A DNA stretch of 64,000 bases from Rhodamnia argentea (taxonomy: Eukaryota > Streptophyta > Magnoliopsida > Myrtales > Myrtaceae): the NCBI RefSeq assembly GCF_020921035.1, contig NC_063157.1, positions 1,426,001 through 1,490,000 of the forward strand. The letters are read 5' to 3'. The notes below the pieces were generated by a model, which worked only from the letters and a program-made list of their open reading frames with translations, had not been told where the DNA came from and ran no database searches. Shown one piece after another: positions 23,131 to 35,925 of the stretch. The stretch's first letter is position 1, and each line of letters opens with the position of its first letter. The position numbers were made by a program, and so were the translations under genes.

Positions 23131-24990
23131 TTTGCACTGTAGTGAGAAAATTATCCAGGACCACTTGACTTAGATGATATTTCTATCACTATTATCCTGT
23201 CATATATTTCCTTTCACCTAATATCTTAAATTTCCGACATTTTAGTTATACACTAATTTTGTATTGTATTCAGCAATTTGATGGCCCTTTTGGGTTGGCA
23301 TCGAGGGTTTTGCCTTGTGCTACCGCAATGGACATGCCAAAGCTGGGTTCGAACTTCGTACTACATGATACGTACCCATTAATGGCACATATTTTTCAAT
23401 TCATATTGAAGTCCGGGAGCGGCTAAAGATGTCGATTCTAGCTAGCTTTAAGAGCAGCAGCAGCATCATCATCATAAAAATCATCATCTAAGTGAACAAA
23501 AGCTTGAATCCAAAACAAAAGATGATCATTCTCAGCTGCCTAAGGAAAAAGAAGGGATTAAAAATTGCACTTGGAGCAAGAGGTGAGATGGGAAAAGGGA
23601 AGGAAAAGTTGACAGGTATCAGAGGCTAGAACGTCTCTACTTGTGCAAAGCAACACAAAGTGGACGGTCCTTATTCTAACACTCGATCAAAGTCCCATAA
23701 TGGCATTGAGGATCTGCTCGAAACTACGATCTTCCCTAATTGTATCTTGGAACGAATAGATGGTTATATCGGTTGAGTCTGCTGCAACATGCATAATCGG
23801 TACGAAGATGATAGAAAATGCGGGATTGCGGCCTTCTAATCTCATGTTAAAAAACACGAACCATGTGGTTCAAATTGTCCACCTAATGCATCGTGAGTTA
23901 GTTTACGTGAGCCTTCTTGTTGACCTAAGTGGAAAAGGATACGCCATGAACTTTTTTTTAGGTTGAAAACGTCGGAAACTTGATTTGGTTGGTCCTATGT
24001 AGCCTTGGTTTTGATCCTAAAAATGACTATTTCTTACATGCAAGAGAGAGGTGTTTTGCACGTTAATCTTTTGCTGAAATTAGAGAAGTTTTATTAGGGG
24101 ATGGACCTATGCATCTGCCAAGTCTAATCTAAGTAGGCGATGAAACGATGCACAGTATAATTATAGGCTTTTTGCCTTAGTTTTGAACATTTTTCTACCA
24201 TTCTATCCTGCGAATGACAACTTCTTACATGCAAAAGAGAGGTCCTTTATACGTTAACCTTTTGCTGAAATTAGAGAAGTTCTAAAGTTGAATGAACCCA
24301 TAAATATGCCAAGTCTAATCTAGTGGTATTTTACCATCCGCCATCTCTCTCTCTCTGCCTTTTTCTTTGTGTTAGGAATATAAAATGTACTTGAAAATGT
24401 GGTCATTGCAGGTGATGAAACGGTCTAGAGTATGAAGGATTATTTAGATTTAGTTTTGGATGTGCATCACCTTTGATCCCACGAATGGCTGTTACTTTTC
24501 TGCAAAATAGAGGTTTTCTACACATTAATCTTTCGTTGAAATCGGGAAAGTCCTATAAGTGAATGAGCCTATTCGTATGCCAAAGCCTAATCTAAGTGGC
24601 ATGACTGCGGATATGCACAACGTGGTGATTAATACTTTTGTTCCCGTTTACTATCGAAAGTTAACGGATGGAAGGACTATCTGTTGTAAACATGAACACG
24701 ACTTCTTGATATTGAGACCGTTACATAATAAGAAAGTTGGTTTGAATTAGAAAAGGATTTTATTAAATGATGCCACCTCTAATCCAATTCTTTCAATTCC
24801 TTGCCAAAATTTGTCATGTTGAACAAATTTCATTTTCGTGAGAAATTGCAACACGGTCAAAATCTCCACTATCAAAGAAATTTACGACGGTTCCAGGAAA
24901 ATCCGGAACAAAATGACCGAACTACCCCTGGGGATGAAGTAACTTACACTTACTAACTGCAGCTTCTCATTAACTACATCCCTGACACAT
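23131..24990. other. Gene-free stretch with three degenerate tandem repeats (about 23990-24610)
   Basis: Three diverged repeats follow one another at roughly 24005-24135, 24205-24325 and 24480-24605. Each contains a 'cttacatgcaa..agaggt' block, then 'cgttaatctttt(g/c)..tgaaat', then 'gccaagtctaatcta(a)gtgg'. The intervals are uneven. No coding sequence is supported; the upstream part (23131-23990) shows nothing I recognise. Confidence 0.55.
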
Positions 24991-25038
24991 ACCCTCTTCC
25001 CTCTCTCTCTCTCTCTTCAAAGTCCCTCCTTTTTACGC

Positions 25039-25045
25039 TATAAAA
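25039..25045 (+). promoter_or_regulatory. TATA box of the sulfate transporter gene
   Basis: TATAAAA lies 92 bases before the start codon, after a CT-repeat pyrimidine patch (about 24995-25017), a common plant core promoter layout. The transcription start would be expected near 25070. Confidence 0.65.
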
Positions 25046-25130
25046 GCACGCCATGCAATGCCTTGGTCCTTCAACAAGCGCTTCCTGAGTCTCTCTTACA
25101 CATACCATCAGCAGAAATTTGTTTTCTGAA

Positions 25131-28100
25131 ATGGGTCTGAATTCAAACAGAGTAGAGAACTTCTCAGGCAATGAGGCCACCATCATCGGAGTCTCCACCC
25201 CAGAGACGACACCGTCATCACCACCCTTGGAAGTGCACAGAGTTTGCTTGCCACCCAAAGCCACCACATTCCAGAAACTCAAGCACAGGCTCTCTGAGAT
25301 CTTCTTCCCTGACGACCCGCTCCACAGGTTCAAGAACCAGACATCACTGAGGAAACTCGTCCTGGGTCTTCAGTACTTGTTCCCCATTTTTCAGTGGGCG
25401 CCTGAGTATGATCGAAGGCTGTTTCGGTCTGACGTCATCTCCGGCCTCACCATTGCTAGCCTTGCGATCCCACAGGTGAGTGAGTGAGTGAGTGAGTGAG
25501 TGAGAAAGAGACTCTGTTTTGTTTTTGTGTGTGCATGGAGATTTGAGGTTTCGGTGTTTCTCAGAGAATTTAGTGGTTCAAGTTTCCGTTTAGTGTGTGT
25601 CAATTAGCTTTCATAGGAATTCAAAGTTGGTTGATTTGGTTTGTTGATTATACGGTTTCGTGATTCAGTCGGTTCAGTCAGTTTTCTGGGTCTTTTCAGT
25701 TAAATGCTTTTGTCTGGTTCTGACATGGTGCAGGTATGCCTTGGTTAACTTTTGAATTCCCTTTTGTCATTATTGATTTCCTGGAAGAGGGCTCGATGTT
25801 ATGACGGTGATGAATTAAACGAGGAGTTAAATTGTCTGCTAGATACAATTATCCTGTAAAATGACTTAGTTGAGGTTCTTGAATTTTCTGGCTGTTTTCT
25901 TTTTTTTCCCTTTTGTGAAAGAAATACTAATGCATAGTCCATTTCTTCCTTTTCTTCTTTCTCTAGTCTTTATCTTTTCTTTTCTTTTTTCTGGCAATCC
26001 TGATTAGAATTTGGATTTGGGGTCATCTCAATACCTGTGTCTTGCATTGCAGGGAATCAGCTATGCAAAACTTGCGAATTTGCCGCCTATTGTAGGATTA
26101 TGTGAGTGTCGATTGAATCATTCTTTTCTTTTTCTGTCTTGCTGTCACAAGTACATGAAACTAGATGAGCTTTTTTGGATCTGCAGTTTCATACTTAATT
26201 TAACTGTGTTTCGTTCATGCAGATTCAAGCTTTGTTCCGCCGTTGATATATTCAATCCTTGGAAGCTCCAGGCACCTCGCTGTTGGACCTGTGTCAATTG
26301 CTTCTCTAGTCATGGGCTCCATGCTCAGTGAGACAGTGTCTTATAGTCAAGAGCCAATTCTGTATCTCAAATTGGCCTTCACAGCCACCTTCTTCGCCGG
26401 TCTATTTCAGGCTTCTTTGGGTCTCTTGAGGTATCACTTATCCAACCAATTTTTTTCTTTTCTTGTCCAAAATTGTTTGGAAGTAAATTTTGACAGAGAA
26501 CTGTAATTCCACAGTAAGAGTTCCCCAGAGGAGTTGAGTTAAACTGTAGGAAGTATCAATGAAGGAAGAGACAATAATACAGAATTGACTGAGTTTGATT
26601 ACATAATTTACAGGTTAGGATTTGTCATTGATTTTCTGTCCAAAGCGACACTGGTTGGTTTTATGGCCGGGGCTGCAGTTATAGTGTCATTGCAGCAGTT
26701 GAAAGGCTTGCTTGGGATTGTCCACTTCACCACCAAGATGCAATTTGTTCCTGTTATGGCCTCTGTCTTCAAACAAAAAGACGAGGTAATCCATCTCACT
26801 TTCTTTTCCTTCTTGATTTCTTTTGGCAAGCCTAACGGGAATCTTCATACATGATATAGAGCTACTTCACATATTTCTTATTGGAATTCGAATGAGTGAT
26901 ATTATTCTCTTTAGCATCATATCTGTATCTCAAGAAAGAAAAGAGACCAGAATGTGTAATAACACCGCAACAGACAGACAGCATTTTAATTTTTTCAAAG
27001 GAAAATTCTGGCAATTCTTGTGCAATATGATCTTGGAACTGAGGGGAATACGATTTGAAGTATGGATCTTATGAAATCTGTTCATTTGGTAATTTCGACT
27101 TGTATAATCCTTTATCAAATTCGCTTATGGGGTCAATTCCAACTTATTCCCGCCTTCTTTGGCAAAAGATCCTTTACATAAGTTACTCTCGTGACTTGCA
27201 GTGGTCCTGGCAAAGTGTCGTCATGGGAGTCGGTTTCTTAATGTTTTTGTTGACAGCGAGGAATATTGTAAGTTTATCTCGGCCAAACATTCATTTTGCT
27301 AGCCATAATTATGTCGAATGATCGACTCATTCGTATAGTCTAACCATTGAGTTTCCATCAAATGGTCACAGAGCATTAAAAGACCAAAGCTCTTCTGGAT
27401 TTCAGCAGCCGCCCCTTTAACATCAGTGGTTTTGTCAACTATTCTAGTTTTCCTCCTCAGATCAAAAGCTCGTGGAATCTCAATTGTATGAACTGAGGTT
27501 TACTCACAGTTTTTTGACGTATTCATAGCAGAATACCTAATTAATGTTTGCTATTTTCATGTTCGGGAATTTATTGACTAAACTTACTGTTATGCACAGA
27601 TTGGCCTCTTGCCAAAGGGTCTGAATCCGCCTTCATCAAACATGCTATACCTGAGTGGCCCTTATCTAGCTCTTGCTATCAAAACTGGCATTATAACTGG
27701 AATTTTATCTCTAGCTGTAAGAATTTTGCATCACATATGCGTATTGCGATTGATTGACTCATCAGACACAGATTTTTTTACCGTTGCATATACTTATCCT
27801 ATTCTTCATGACATCTGAACAGGAAGGAATTGCAGTCGGAAGAACATTTGCCACTATGAAAAATTACCAAGTTGATGGAAACAAAGAAATGATGGCTATT
27901 GGCTTGATGAACATTGCCGGCTCCTGTTCCTCATGTTTTGTCACCACAGGTTCTTGTTTTACTTCTTTGCATAACTAGGTTTTCTTTGTTTTGCATGCAC
28001 AGGATTTTGTATGACCAACTGTCACCTTAGTTTTAGAATATACTCCTCTTTTCGCATGATAGCGGGTCCCACGAGAGAGCAGTCCACATAAAATTGTGAG

Positions 28101-29843
28101 AGGATGATTGGTGAATATGTTGAAAGCACCTGATTATGTCTCCTCCTCGAGAAAAATGGAGTTCCGTTTTAGCAGTTCTAACGACTGTACCTCTTCTATC
28201 ATTTTCAGGGTCGTTTTCCCGGTCTGCAGTAAACTATAATGCGGGGGCGCAAACGGCAAATTCGAACATAGTTATGGCTACAGCAGTGCTAGTTACTCTG
28301 CTTTTCCTTATGCCACTCTTTCACTACACTCCCAATGTCATCTTAGCTGCTATCATCATTTCAGCCGTGATCGGTCTGATTGATTATCAGGCTGCCTTTC
28401 GGTTGTGGAAAGTTGACAAGCTTGACTTTCTGGCATGTTTATGCTCCTTTGTGGGTGTCCTTTTCATCTCTGTGCCCTTGGGTCTAGCCACTGCTGTGAG
28501 TCTCTCGCACTTGAAACTTGTTCCAACTTTCTGAGCTACGTTCATCTTAGAAGGCGTTACAATTTTTTAACTTATCTTAAACTTTAAGGAGGAGACTTTA
28601 ATAATACAGTAGCTTCTTTAAGCAACCTAGTTTGGTTGACTTGACATTTTTTGGAAATTCAGGTTGGAGTATCTGTCTTCAAGATTCTCTTGCATGTCAC
28701 TAGGCCAAACACCCTGGTATTGGGAAATATTCCGGGAACTCATACATACCAAAGCCTCAGCAGATACAGAGAAGCATCAAGAGTTCCCTCTTTTCTAATA
28801 CTTGCTGTTGAATCTCCGATCTACTTCGCCAATTCCACCTACCTGCAGGAGAGGTCAGGCTTCTTGACACCTCTTCAGAGTCATCAGCAGATCTAGATGG
28901 AAAAAACTTATATTGGTCAAAATATTTGAAGCTTCCTGTCCTTTATAGGTTTCAAACATCATGCACATTCCCAAAGGAGTAGCTTTCTCCTGGTTAAAAG
29001 CATTTTCTTTGTGGTTGTAATCGAAAATCTCGAATGCAGGATCATGAGATGGGTGCGAGAGGAGGAAGAATGGATAAAAGAGAACAATTGGAGTGCGCTG
29101 AAATGCCTTATTCTCGACATGGCGGGTACTACCTTCGCACTTCCACCGACTAAAACATTTTGCATATACTTCCTGCAACATCTTGTCACACTCCAACAAA
29201 ATAATGCTGAGATTTTGAAGCCAACAGTGATATTTTAGCAAATAAGTTTCTTCTAGTGACAGAATCAAAGAAATGCATTAAGTTGGACTTTTTTTCATGA
29301 GAATTCATGTGATCCATGAAGAGTTTTTACTTCTTTTAACAACTTTCTTCTAGTTCATGTGGATTCTTTCTGTAAGAGCATGCTTGCTCAATATATTAGT
29401 TTTGAATTCCTTTATGCAAAGCACATAAAATTTTTTAACCCTTCAGCTTACATTCTGCTTGTTTAGTCCTCCCTTGTCGATTGAGAAAAATGACGGGTCT
29501 CATAATTTTTCCGCAGCTGTCACTTCCATAGACACGAGTGGCATCGAAGCATTAGTGGAAATCAGGAAGATGGTGGAGAAGAGATCTCTCAAGGTACAAC
29601 TCATGTTGAAGTTGTGAACTTTGTCAGGCTTTGGATGACACAAAGGCAAAGAACAAGTTCTTAATTCTCCGATGTGCTGTCTTCTTGTCTTTCTTGTAGC
29701 TTGTTTTGGCAAGTCCTGTGGGGAATGTGATGGAGAAGCTACACAAATCACAGACGCTCGACAGTTTTGGGTTGAACGGATTGTACATGACCATCGGAGA
29801 AGCTGTTGCCGACATTTCTTCACTGTGGAAGTGCCAACCGTGA
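25131..29843 (+). CDS. SULTR3;3: Group 3 sulfate transporter (SULTR3;3-like)
   Basis: Thirteen exons join to 660 residues: 25131-25475, 26053-26101, 26223-26430, 26614-26785, 27202-27267, 27372-27485, 27600-27716, 27823-27949, 28209-28495, 28663-28853, 29040-29125, 29517-29593 and 29700-29843. All borders are GT/AG and phases agree. The protein is an SLC26/SulP H+/sulfate symporter: an N-terminal FFPDDP motif, the [20 protein letters not shown] signature, about 10-12 membrane helices, GLNPPS, and a cytosolic STAS domain from about residue 520 containing [13 protein letters not shown]. Group 3 members sit in plastid, plasma or endomembranes and move sulfate or, in some cases, phosphate (family knowledge). 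The EVHRV..PP N-terminus and [11 protein letters not shown] are closest to SULTR3;3 as I recall it, so the subgroup is an inference. Intron 1 starts with seven GTGA repeats. Confidence 0.93.
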
Positions 29844-31250
29844 GTACTGGACAGCTTGGCGCCTATGTCGGGGAAGGGCACAAGTGAAGAGAGGACTTAA
29901 AAAGTCTTTGTTGCACTAGTGAAGAGAGGACTTAAAGTCTTTGTTCATTTCCCTTTCCTTTTTTCGCCGGAAATTTTCGTAATCGCGGTTACAGTTTGCT
30001 ACCCCGAGAGGAAGAAGAAAGCCATGCTCTTCCTTAAAGAGATTTTCATATTTCTTTCCTCCAAGACTTAAAACAGCCGAAAGCTTCGATTTCTAGTCTT
30101 CAAGGTTTAACTTGGTTCTGTTGCCATTATTTTCTAAGCACTTTGGTTCCTCAAAAATCAACCTTTTAGGCTATAGTTGTCGACTAAAAAGCTTCGAATT
30201 CTAGTCTTCAAGGTTTAACTTGGTGAGCGATCCTGACAGCTTTGCTCTTGCTAAATTTAGACATTCGCTAGACAGGACTATTACTTGGTTGTTCTTGGCA
30301 CTGCAAAATCCATGCAAAAAACAATTCATACCAGTTCACGCATCTTCTCACCTGCCACAAAAGAAAAATTATGCATCTTTCTCTTGTCCATGCTTGCAAA
30401 CTGCAACCAGAAGAAAAAATCTCAGCTTGAAAACGCTGTGGTTCCAATTTTGATAGTCCAAACCATTGATTGCGTCTGGCCTAAATAAACCTCCCCGCTC
30501 TCACATGTATGATGACACAAAAGCAAAGACAAGACGGAACTATTGGGACTAGGTTCGTATGCATTGGCTGCCAATTACATACAAACTTGCCAATCAATCA
30601 AGAAGCTTGTACCTCCACTGTGTCAAAATCATTTCAAGAGCTCATGGCATCCTTGTTCGTAAATTTTTGGAGGATTTAACAGTAAGATCCAGCATGAGTC
30701 ACACTGCATACAACAGCAAGAGAGAGAGAGAGATGTGGAAAAGGTTAAGCTGCCCAGTAGAAGCAGGCATGGAAGTCCCTCTCATTAATAAGTTCAGCTG
30801 GTTAAAGAGGCTCAACCTTTTATTGACACAAGCGTGTTCTCGATAGTCTACGTCAGTCAATCCACGATTACTCAGACAGCACCCTTCAAACCAAAAGTTG
30901 ACATGCTTAAGTTGCAGAAAATAATGAAAATTTCATTTGAAAGGTATGGACTCTAAGACTGGACATTTCATCCTTACCAATAATTGCAAGAAGCACAATT
31001 GGCATCGATTTCTCAAAGACAACTAATTGCATATTAAAAAATATCCAAAACAATCATTTTCATCAGCTTGACCTTATCCCACGAGCACAATTCTGACCCC
31101 AGCATGCTCATTGTTGTTGTCGATTTGGTCTACAACCATCGTGCACAATCTAACCTATCCTAATTTGGTATAGGATAGCATCCAGAGCATCATCCAGAGG
31201 AATAGCCCATATACTCCAATGAAACTTGTTTTTGTTGGTAGCGCTTCTCC
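29844..31250. other. Intergenic stretch between the sulfate transporter and SYS1
   Basis: It contains the presumed 3' UTRs of both convergent genes. A short local repeat ('aaagcttcgat/attctagtcttcaaggtttaacttggt') occurs at about 30077 and 30189. No other gene is visible. Confidence 0.5.
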
Positions 31251-31256
31251 AGTTGG

Positions 31257-33578
31257 TCAAACAGCTGCACCAACGATCCCAGCTCAAAACAGTGAACTAA
31301 AGAAAGCTAGTAAAACTTTAACAAAAAATAAATAGACAGAAAGCAATATCTTTTCCAACTATCATTGAGAAAGCACAAGATAGAAAAGCTAAAGACGACT
31401 CTTAAGCATTGCTTTGATGCGCCATTGCAGAGGGAAGCAAATGAGAGACGTACAAATAGGTCAAATCCTAACAAACAAGTCTCGAATAATGGGGAACTTA
31501 ACAAAGACATTATCAGAAACTCTTCCATTGAGTTAGTTCAAAGAGTAGAAAAATGCCTTACGTGGACGATACCGTGCAATGGGAATTTCCCGCAGTTCAC
31601 GCTTGATGCACAAATATTCACCTAGTAGAGCCATCACTGCAAGTCCAGTGCCATTAACTACCCACCACGTTATTGAGGAAGGCCAACCTCCATATATGAT
31701 GCATATCAAGAGATGAATGATAAATAAAGTGGCAGAAAAGTCCGGGCATTTCTTAGCCCTCTCAATTAGATAAAGCATATATCCAGCTCTGCATCAAGAT
31801 AACCAAATTCAATATAAGAAACTGTAGTAACTTTCTGCCTTCATAAGCACGTAGACAGTAGATAAGATACGTTCTCCCTCCATAAAACAAGTTTAAGATT
31901 TACAATTCACAAAGCACCTGTTATACCCTAAGGATTCTGTTTTCATATCTATGTTTAATATATTAGCAGCATATGGAGCGAGCCCAATGTTACAGCAAAT
32001 AAGAGAACTATAGATGGAATGACATGGTAAAAGGTCCGGTTAAAGACCTCAGAGTTACACTGTCACATCCGGTTATCTCAAGCACATACATTCAAAGACA
32101 TCTGATCATTAGCTTGAATGACTGATAACAGCAGACTCAAAGGGTGAACAAGTCATGGGTGTCTTTTCTTCAAACGAAAATTAAAAGGTGGTCCCATCAC
32201 TGCATCTGGATTTGAACTTTACAGACAAATCATGTCTTCAGGTACCAAGTCGCAGATTCTTCTTTTTCTTTTTGTCACATAGCTACTGAGCAGTCTAGGC
32301 AACTGTGTCTAATACATTTGGACATATGACAACGCTTTTTTAGTGATTCTTAGAGTCACAAAATGGACTAGTGAAGAGGCCAAGATACGGAGTGTCTTCA
32401 TGACGATTGAGAGAAAACAAAACTAGAGGGGGTCATTTGGGGGAAAAAACTAGGAAATCTACTATTAACTAAACCACTGCATACACGATCAGATCCAAAG
32501 TGAAACCAAATAAATTTACTGCACAAACAATTAATTGTTCCTGAGTGCAGTTTACAAAAGGGATTCTAACATGGACGTAACAAACTTTCCCTTGACACCA
32601 TGACAAACCAAGAATGAATGTCACAAGATGATCTTTCAATTATTCAGTCAAGGAACATAAACCTTATCAACCCAATTGTCTCGTTTAATAACTCTTCAAT
32701 GCAATTCCTGTTCTTCTTTTGGTGAACAAAATCAACGTTTTCCCCCACAGCTAAGCTTCATATAGTGAATTATATCATTTTCGCAATTTAACTCAACTTA
32801 CATTCCAAAGGACAGTCATATGCTAACTGTCTAGCAGAAAATGACCTGAAAAATGTTGTATAAAACAACTTGATAGGATAGCAAAGCTAAGTATTGAACT
32901 ATGGAAGAGGGGGGAAAAATCAGTTCGATATATGGTTACCAATGTATCAGGTCAAAGTAAGAGCGGGGCAATAATAAACCATGCCAATCCATTTCTCCTT
33001 ACTAGAAGAGAATAAATTCGGAATCATGGATGATTGCTCAACCAGAAAAGACGTTATTCCAACAGTCCCAAAGCAGTGGAACAAGTGTGGCAGCTAATTT
33101 TATCGACTAGATAATAAAAACCAACCGGATGGAACCAAAGACATGAAAAAGCAACATAGAGAGTGAGAGCAGCATAAAGTTTAACCTGAGTTAGCATTGT
33201 TATTGAGGTCATACATGCACACATTCTTTTAAGTTAGAGCACTCATCCACACTCCATAACAATCAAAAATTCACATGAAAACGAAAGAGCTACAAGACAT
33301 AATTGCAACAACATAAAATCAAAATATGCTAAAAAAAGATAATTTCAATCTCACCCTGCAACTGCAGTGAGCACGAAACAAGCGATGACGGACCACCCAG
33401 TCACCGTGGACGTGGACACAGCCGCAAAGTCAAAGAAGTAGACGAGGCTCATGCGCGAGACTCGAGTCCCGACGAGGAGCGACAGGAACAACCCTAGCGT
33501 GAGGTAATACAAGCATTGAAGACAGACAATTTGGGCAACAATGAGCCAAGGGTCCCACGCTACTGCACCATAGAACAT
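31257..33578 (-). CDS. SYS1: Golgi membrane protein SYS1
   Basis: Exon 1 (33355-33578) starts MFYGAVAWDPW and exon 2 (31562-31788) encodes GYMLYLIERAKKCPDF through IPIARYRP. A proposed 8-base last exon (31257-31264) adds PV and the stop, giving 152 residues, the usual length for plant SYS1 as I recall it. If the second intron is not removed, exon 2 runs to a stop at 31533 and gives 159 residues ending KAFFYSLN. SYS1 is a four-helix membrane protein of the trans-Golgi that recruits the ARL3/ARFRP1 GTPase and supports ARL1-golgin traffic (known from yeast and animals). Four hydrophobic helices are visible, with WWVVNGTG before the last. The long first intron (about 1.6 kb) holds no other gene. 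An upstream in-frame extension to 33611 lacks an ATG start. Confidence 0.9.
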
Positions 33579-35030
33579 GACTGCTTCCCCTGCCTCTCCC
33601 AAATCAACCAAAACTCCACCAGAAACTCTAATCGAACCCCAATTCGATCAAAACTCAGAGCCCTCGAAGTCAAATCCGAGCATTCCCAAGCCTGCACTCC
33701 TAGAAACGCTCATCGAAGCCGAAATCCGCAGTAAACCGAATCTCATCCATGGAATCCGACACGAACCGCATCGCTTCTACAACAGTGAGCCGATGCCCAC
33801 CGCGCCGACCTGGATCCGAAACCCGAGATCACTCGGGGCATCGATATGAAACCGAATTGCAGTGGTTGTGATTCGATAAAAAGACGAAATTTATGAACGA
33901 TTACGATTTGATGCTACAGCAGAAAGAGCGCGTAGTCAGAGAAGCACACACAAAAGAGAGAGAAAAGGATTGAGAAGCCGCAAAAGCCGAGATCACACTT
34001 CTCCTCCTCCTTTCTTCCTCGTACGTCTTTTTTTCTTCTCCTTTTTTCCCCTTTTTTTTTGTCGAAACCTTTTTTTTTCATTTTTTTTTTGCATTTTTTA
34101 TTATTTGCTGGTTGGTCCAATTTAGGCATGATGTTTTCTTTTTATTTATTGTGAGCCCAACCAAAAAAAAAAAATAGAATAATGTCATTTGTCTAACTAT
34201 ATATTTAGGAAAATGTGCATACTATATAAGACCGAGCATCTCCTATTTTTAATGGATCTTTAATCCTATTTCTTGTCTTTTTCCCAATTATCTCCCGAAA
34301 CTTTATGTCCATACGTAAATGCGGGCATTCATTATTGGATGTTAACTCTCCCGTGTCTCGATATCAAAATTTGGATAAATTTTATCCTATAACAATCTCT
34401 CTGAAATTTTTCAAATCTTAAAATATCTTTATATTCATAATTTTGCCAATAATACTTTTAGAAGATTCAAATATCTCGGCACACCATAATTTTGCTTAAT
34501 TTTTCATATTACGATTTGTTTTCCGCACGCCATGCGTGCGCGCATTTGCTATATCTCGAAATGAAAATCAACATAGCGCCCATTGTATTATCAACTCATG
34601 AGATGGAAAATTTGTATCCCTCTTAAGAGATGGAACAATAATTACCAAAACCTTCCATGGATATTTCTCTGTGATATTTGAGGCAGTTTCTTTCAATGAT
34701 ATTTTTCACAAAAATATTCGTTGCATTTTGTATCACGACAAAATAATTCTTCCATGAAGGATAAGACGATGTGATCTTGGGAATTAGCTTAGCCAAAATT
34801 AAATAAACTTACAACCGAAAATACCGTTAAATATATTTCTAAATGATATAGTTTAGTTTGAATGTAGTTTCTTAAGTTACTCCGAAGTGATAGAATCTTT
34901 TTTTATTTTTATAATATATCTTTCCAATTCATAATATATATGTATGTATATATATATTTCACTAAGGATAAAATTATTCAAAAGTAAAAATGGCTAATTT
35001 GGAAAAAGAATGGGCCTAGTGAAGCCTGCT
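33579..35030. other. Divergent intergenic region between SYS1 and the trihelix gene
   Basis: It begins with the SYS1 5' leader and becomes very AT-rich after 34020, with a TATATATG-type dinucleotide tract near 34935-34960. No gene is visible; frames at 33516-33849 are antisense or leader. Confidence 0.5.
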
Positions 35031-35925
35031 AGAGTTGGACCTTGAGGCCCAAAGAGTACAGGAAACGCCTCGGCGCAAGATAGCACGACCCTCTTTTATC
35101 TCCGGAATCATCATTTTCCTCTCGCTTCTCACTCTCGATTTGCTTTCACCTAATTCGTTTCCAGTTCTTGCTCCGTCCACGATTTCTTCTTTCGCTCCGT
35201 ATTCTCCACGACATATTCTTCGTCTCCAACATGAATCTCCTCGCAAAATGAGTGGAACTGTTACGAAAGAAGCTGTGGGTGCTGGATACTTCGGACTTCT
35301 TCCAAGGCTGCGGATTTGTTCTCGGCCGAGGTAAGATCTTTGAGCTCCACTTTGGTTTTTGGCCTCGACTTTCCGTTCGTATGAGCTGATGGGTAGCTAA
35401 TTTGGGTATGTGCTGTTTGGTTTTGTCGGGGGGTTGAATCGTCAGAAAGGGGAAAAAAAAGTGAGCTTGTCATTTGCCACTTAAAGAAAGATGGGCTCTG
35501 TGAGGTCACTGGTCAGTGAATCTGAATATGGCTGATTAGCGGCTAAGTGGATTTAGAGCTAGTTTAGAGAAGTTAATTAGCTAATGTTATACTGCAAGTG
35601 TTGAATGTTGTTAGAATAAGCGTAATTAGCTTGCTGTATCTTGTGCAGTTTTCAATTGAATTATACTAAGGTATAGATTTTATATCTAATGGAAAGTGAA
35701 AAAATTTCTCGTTTCCCATTTGGGTATCATTTTTCGGTTCCTTTCCCCTTAAATTATTCCTATTGTTTGCTGCTGTTATAGGGGATTCTGTGGTCTTAAA
35801 GTAAGAACTGAAGTACTCACGTGAGCAGAGACTTTGGCTTTTATGTGGTGAAGAAAGAGAGGTTGGAGTTTTTTGGGTTGCCTTGCAGTGAAATATTGTC
35901 CTTCACGAGATTGGACGGTGATTAG

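Noticed and set aside
25119-25130. Earlier start (TTG) for the sulfate transporter
   Set aside because: It is not an ATG; the ATG at 25131 is the first in frame after a TATA box and a short leader.
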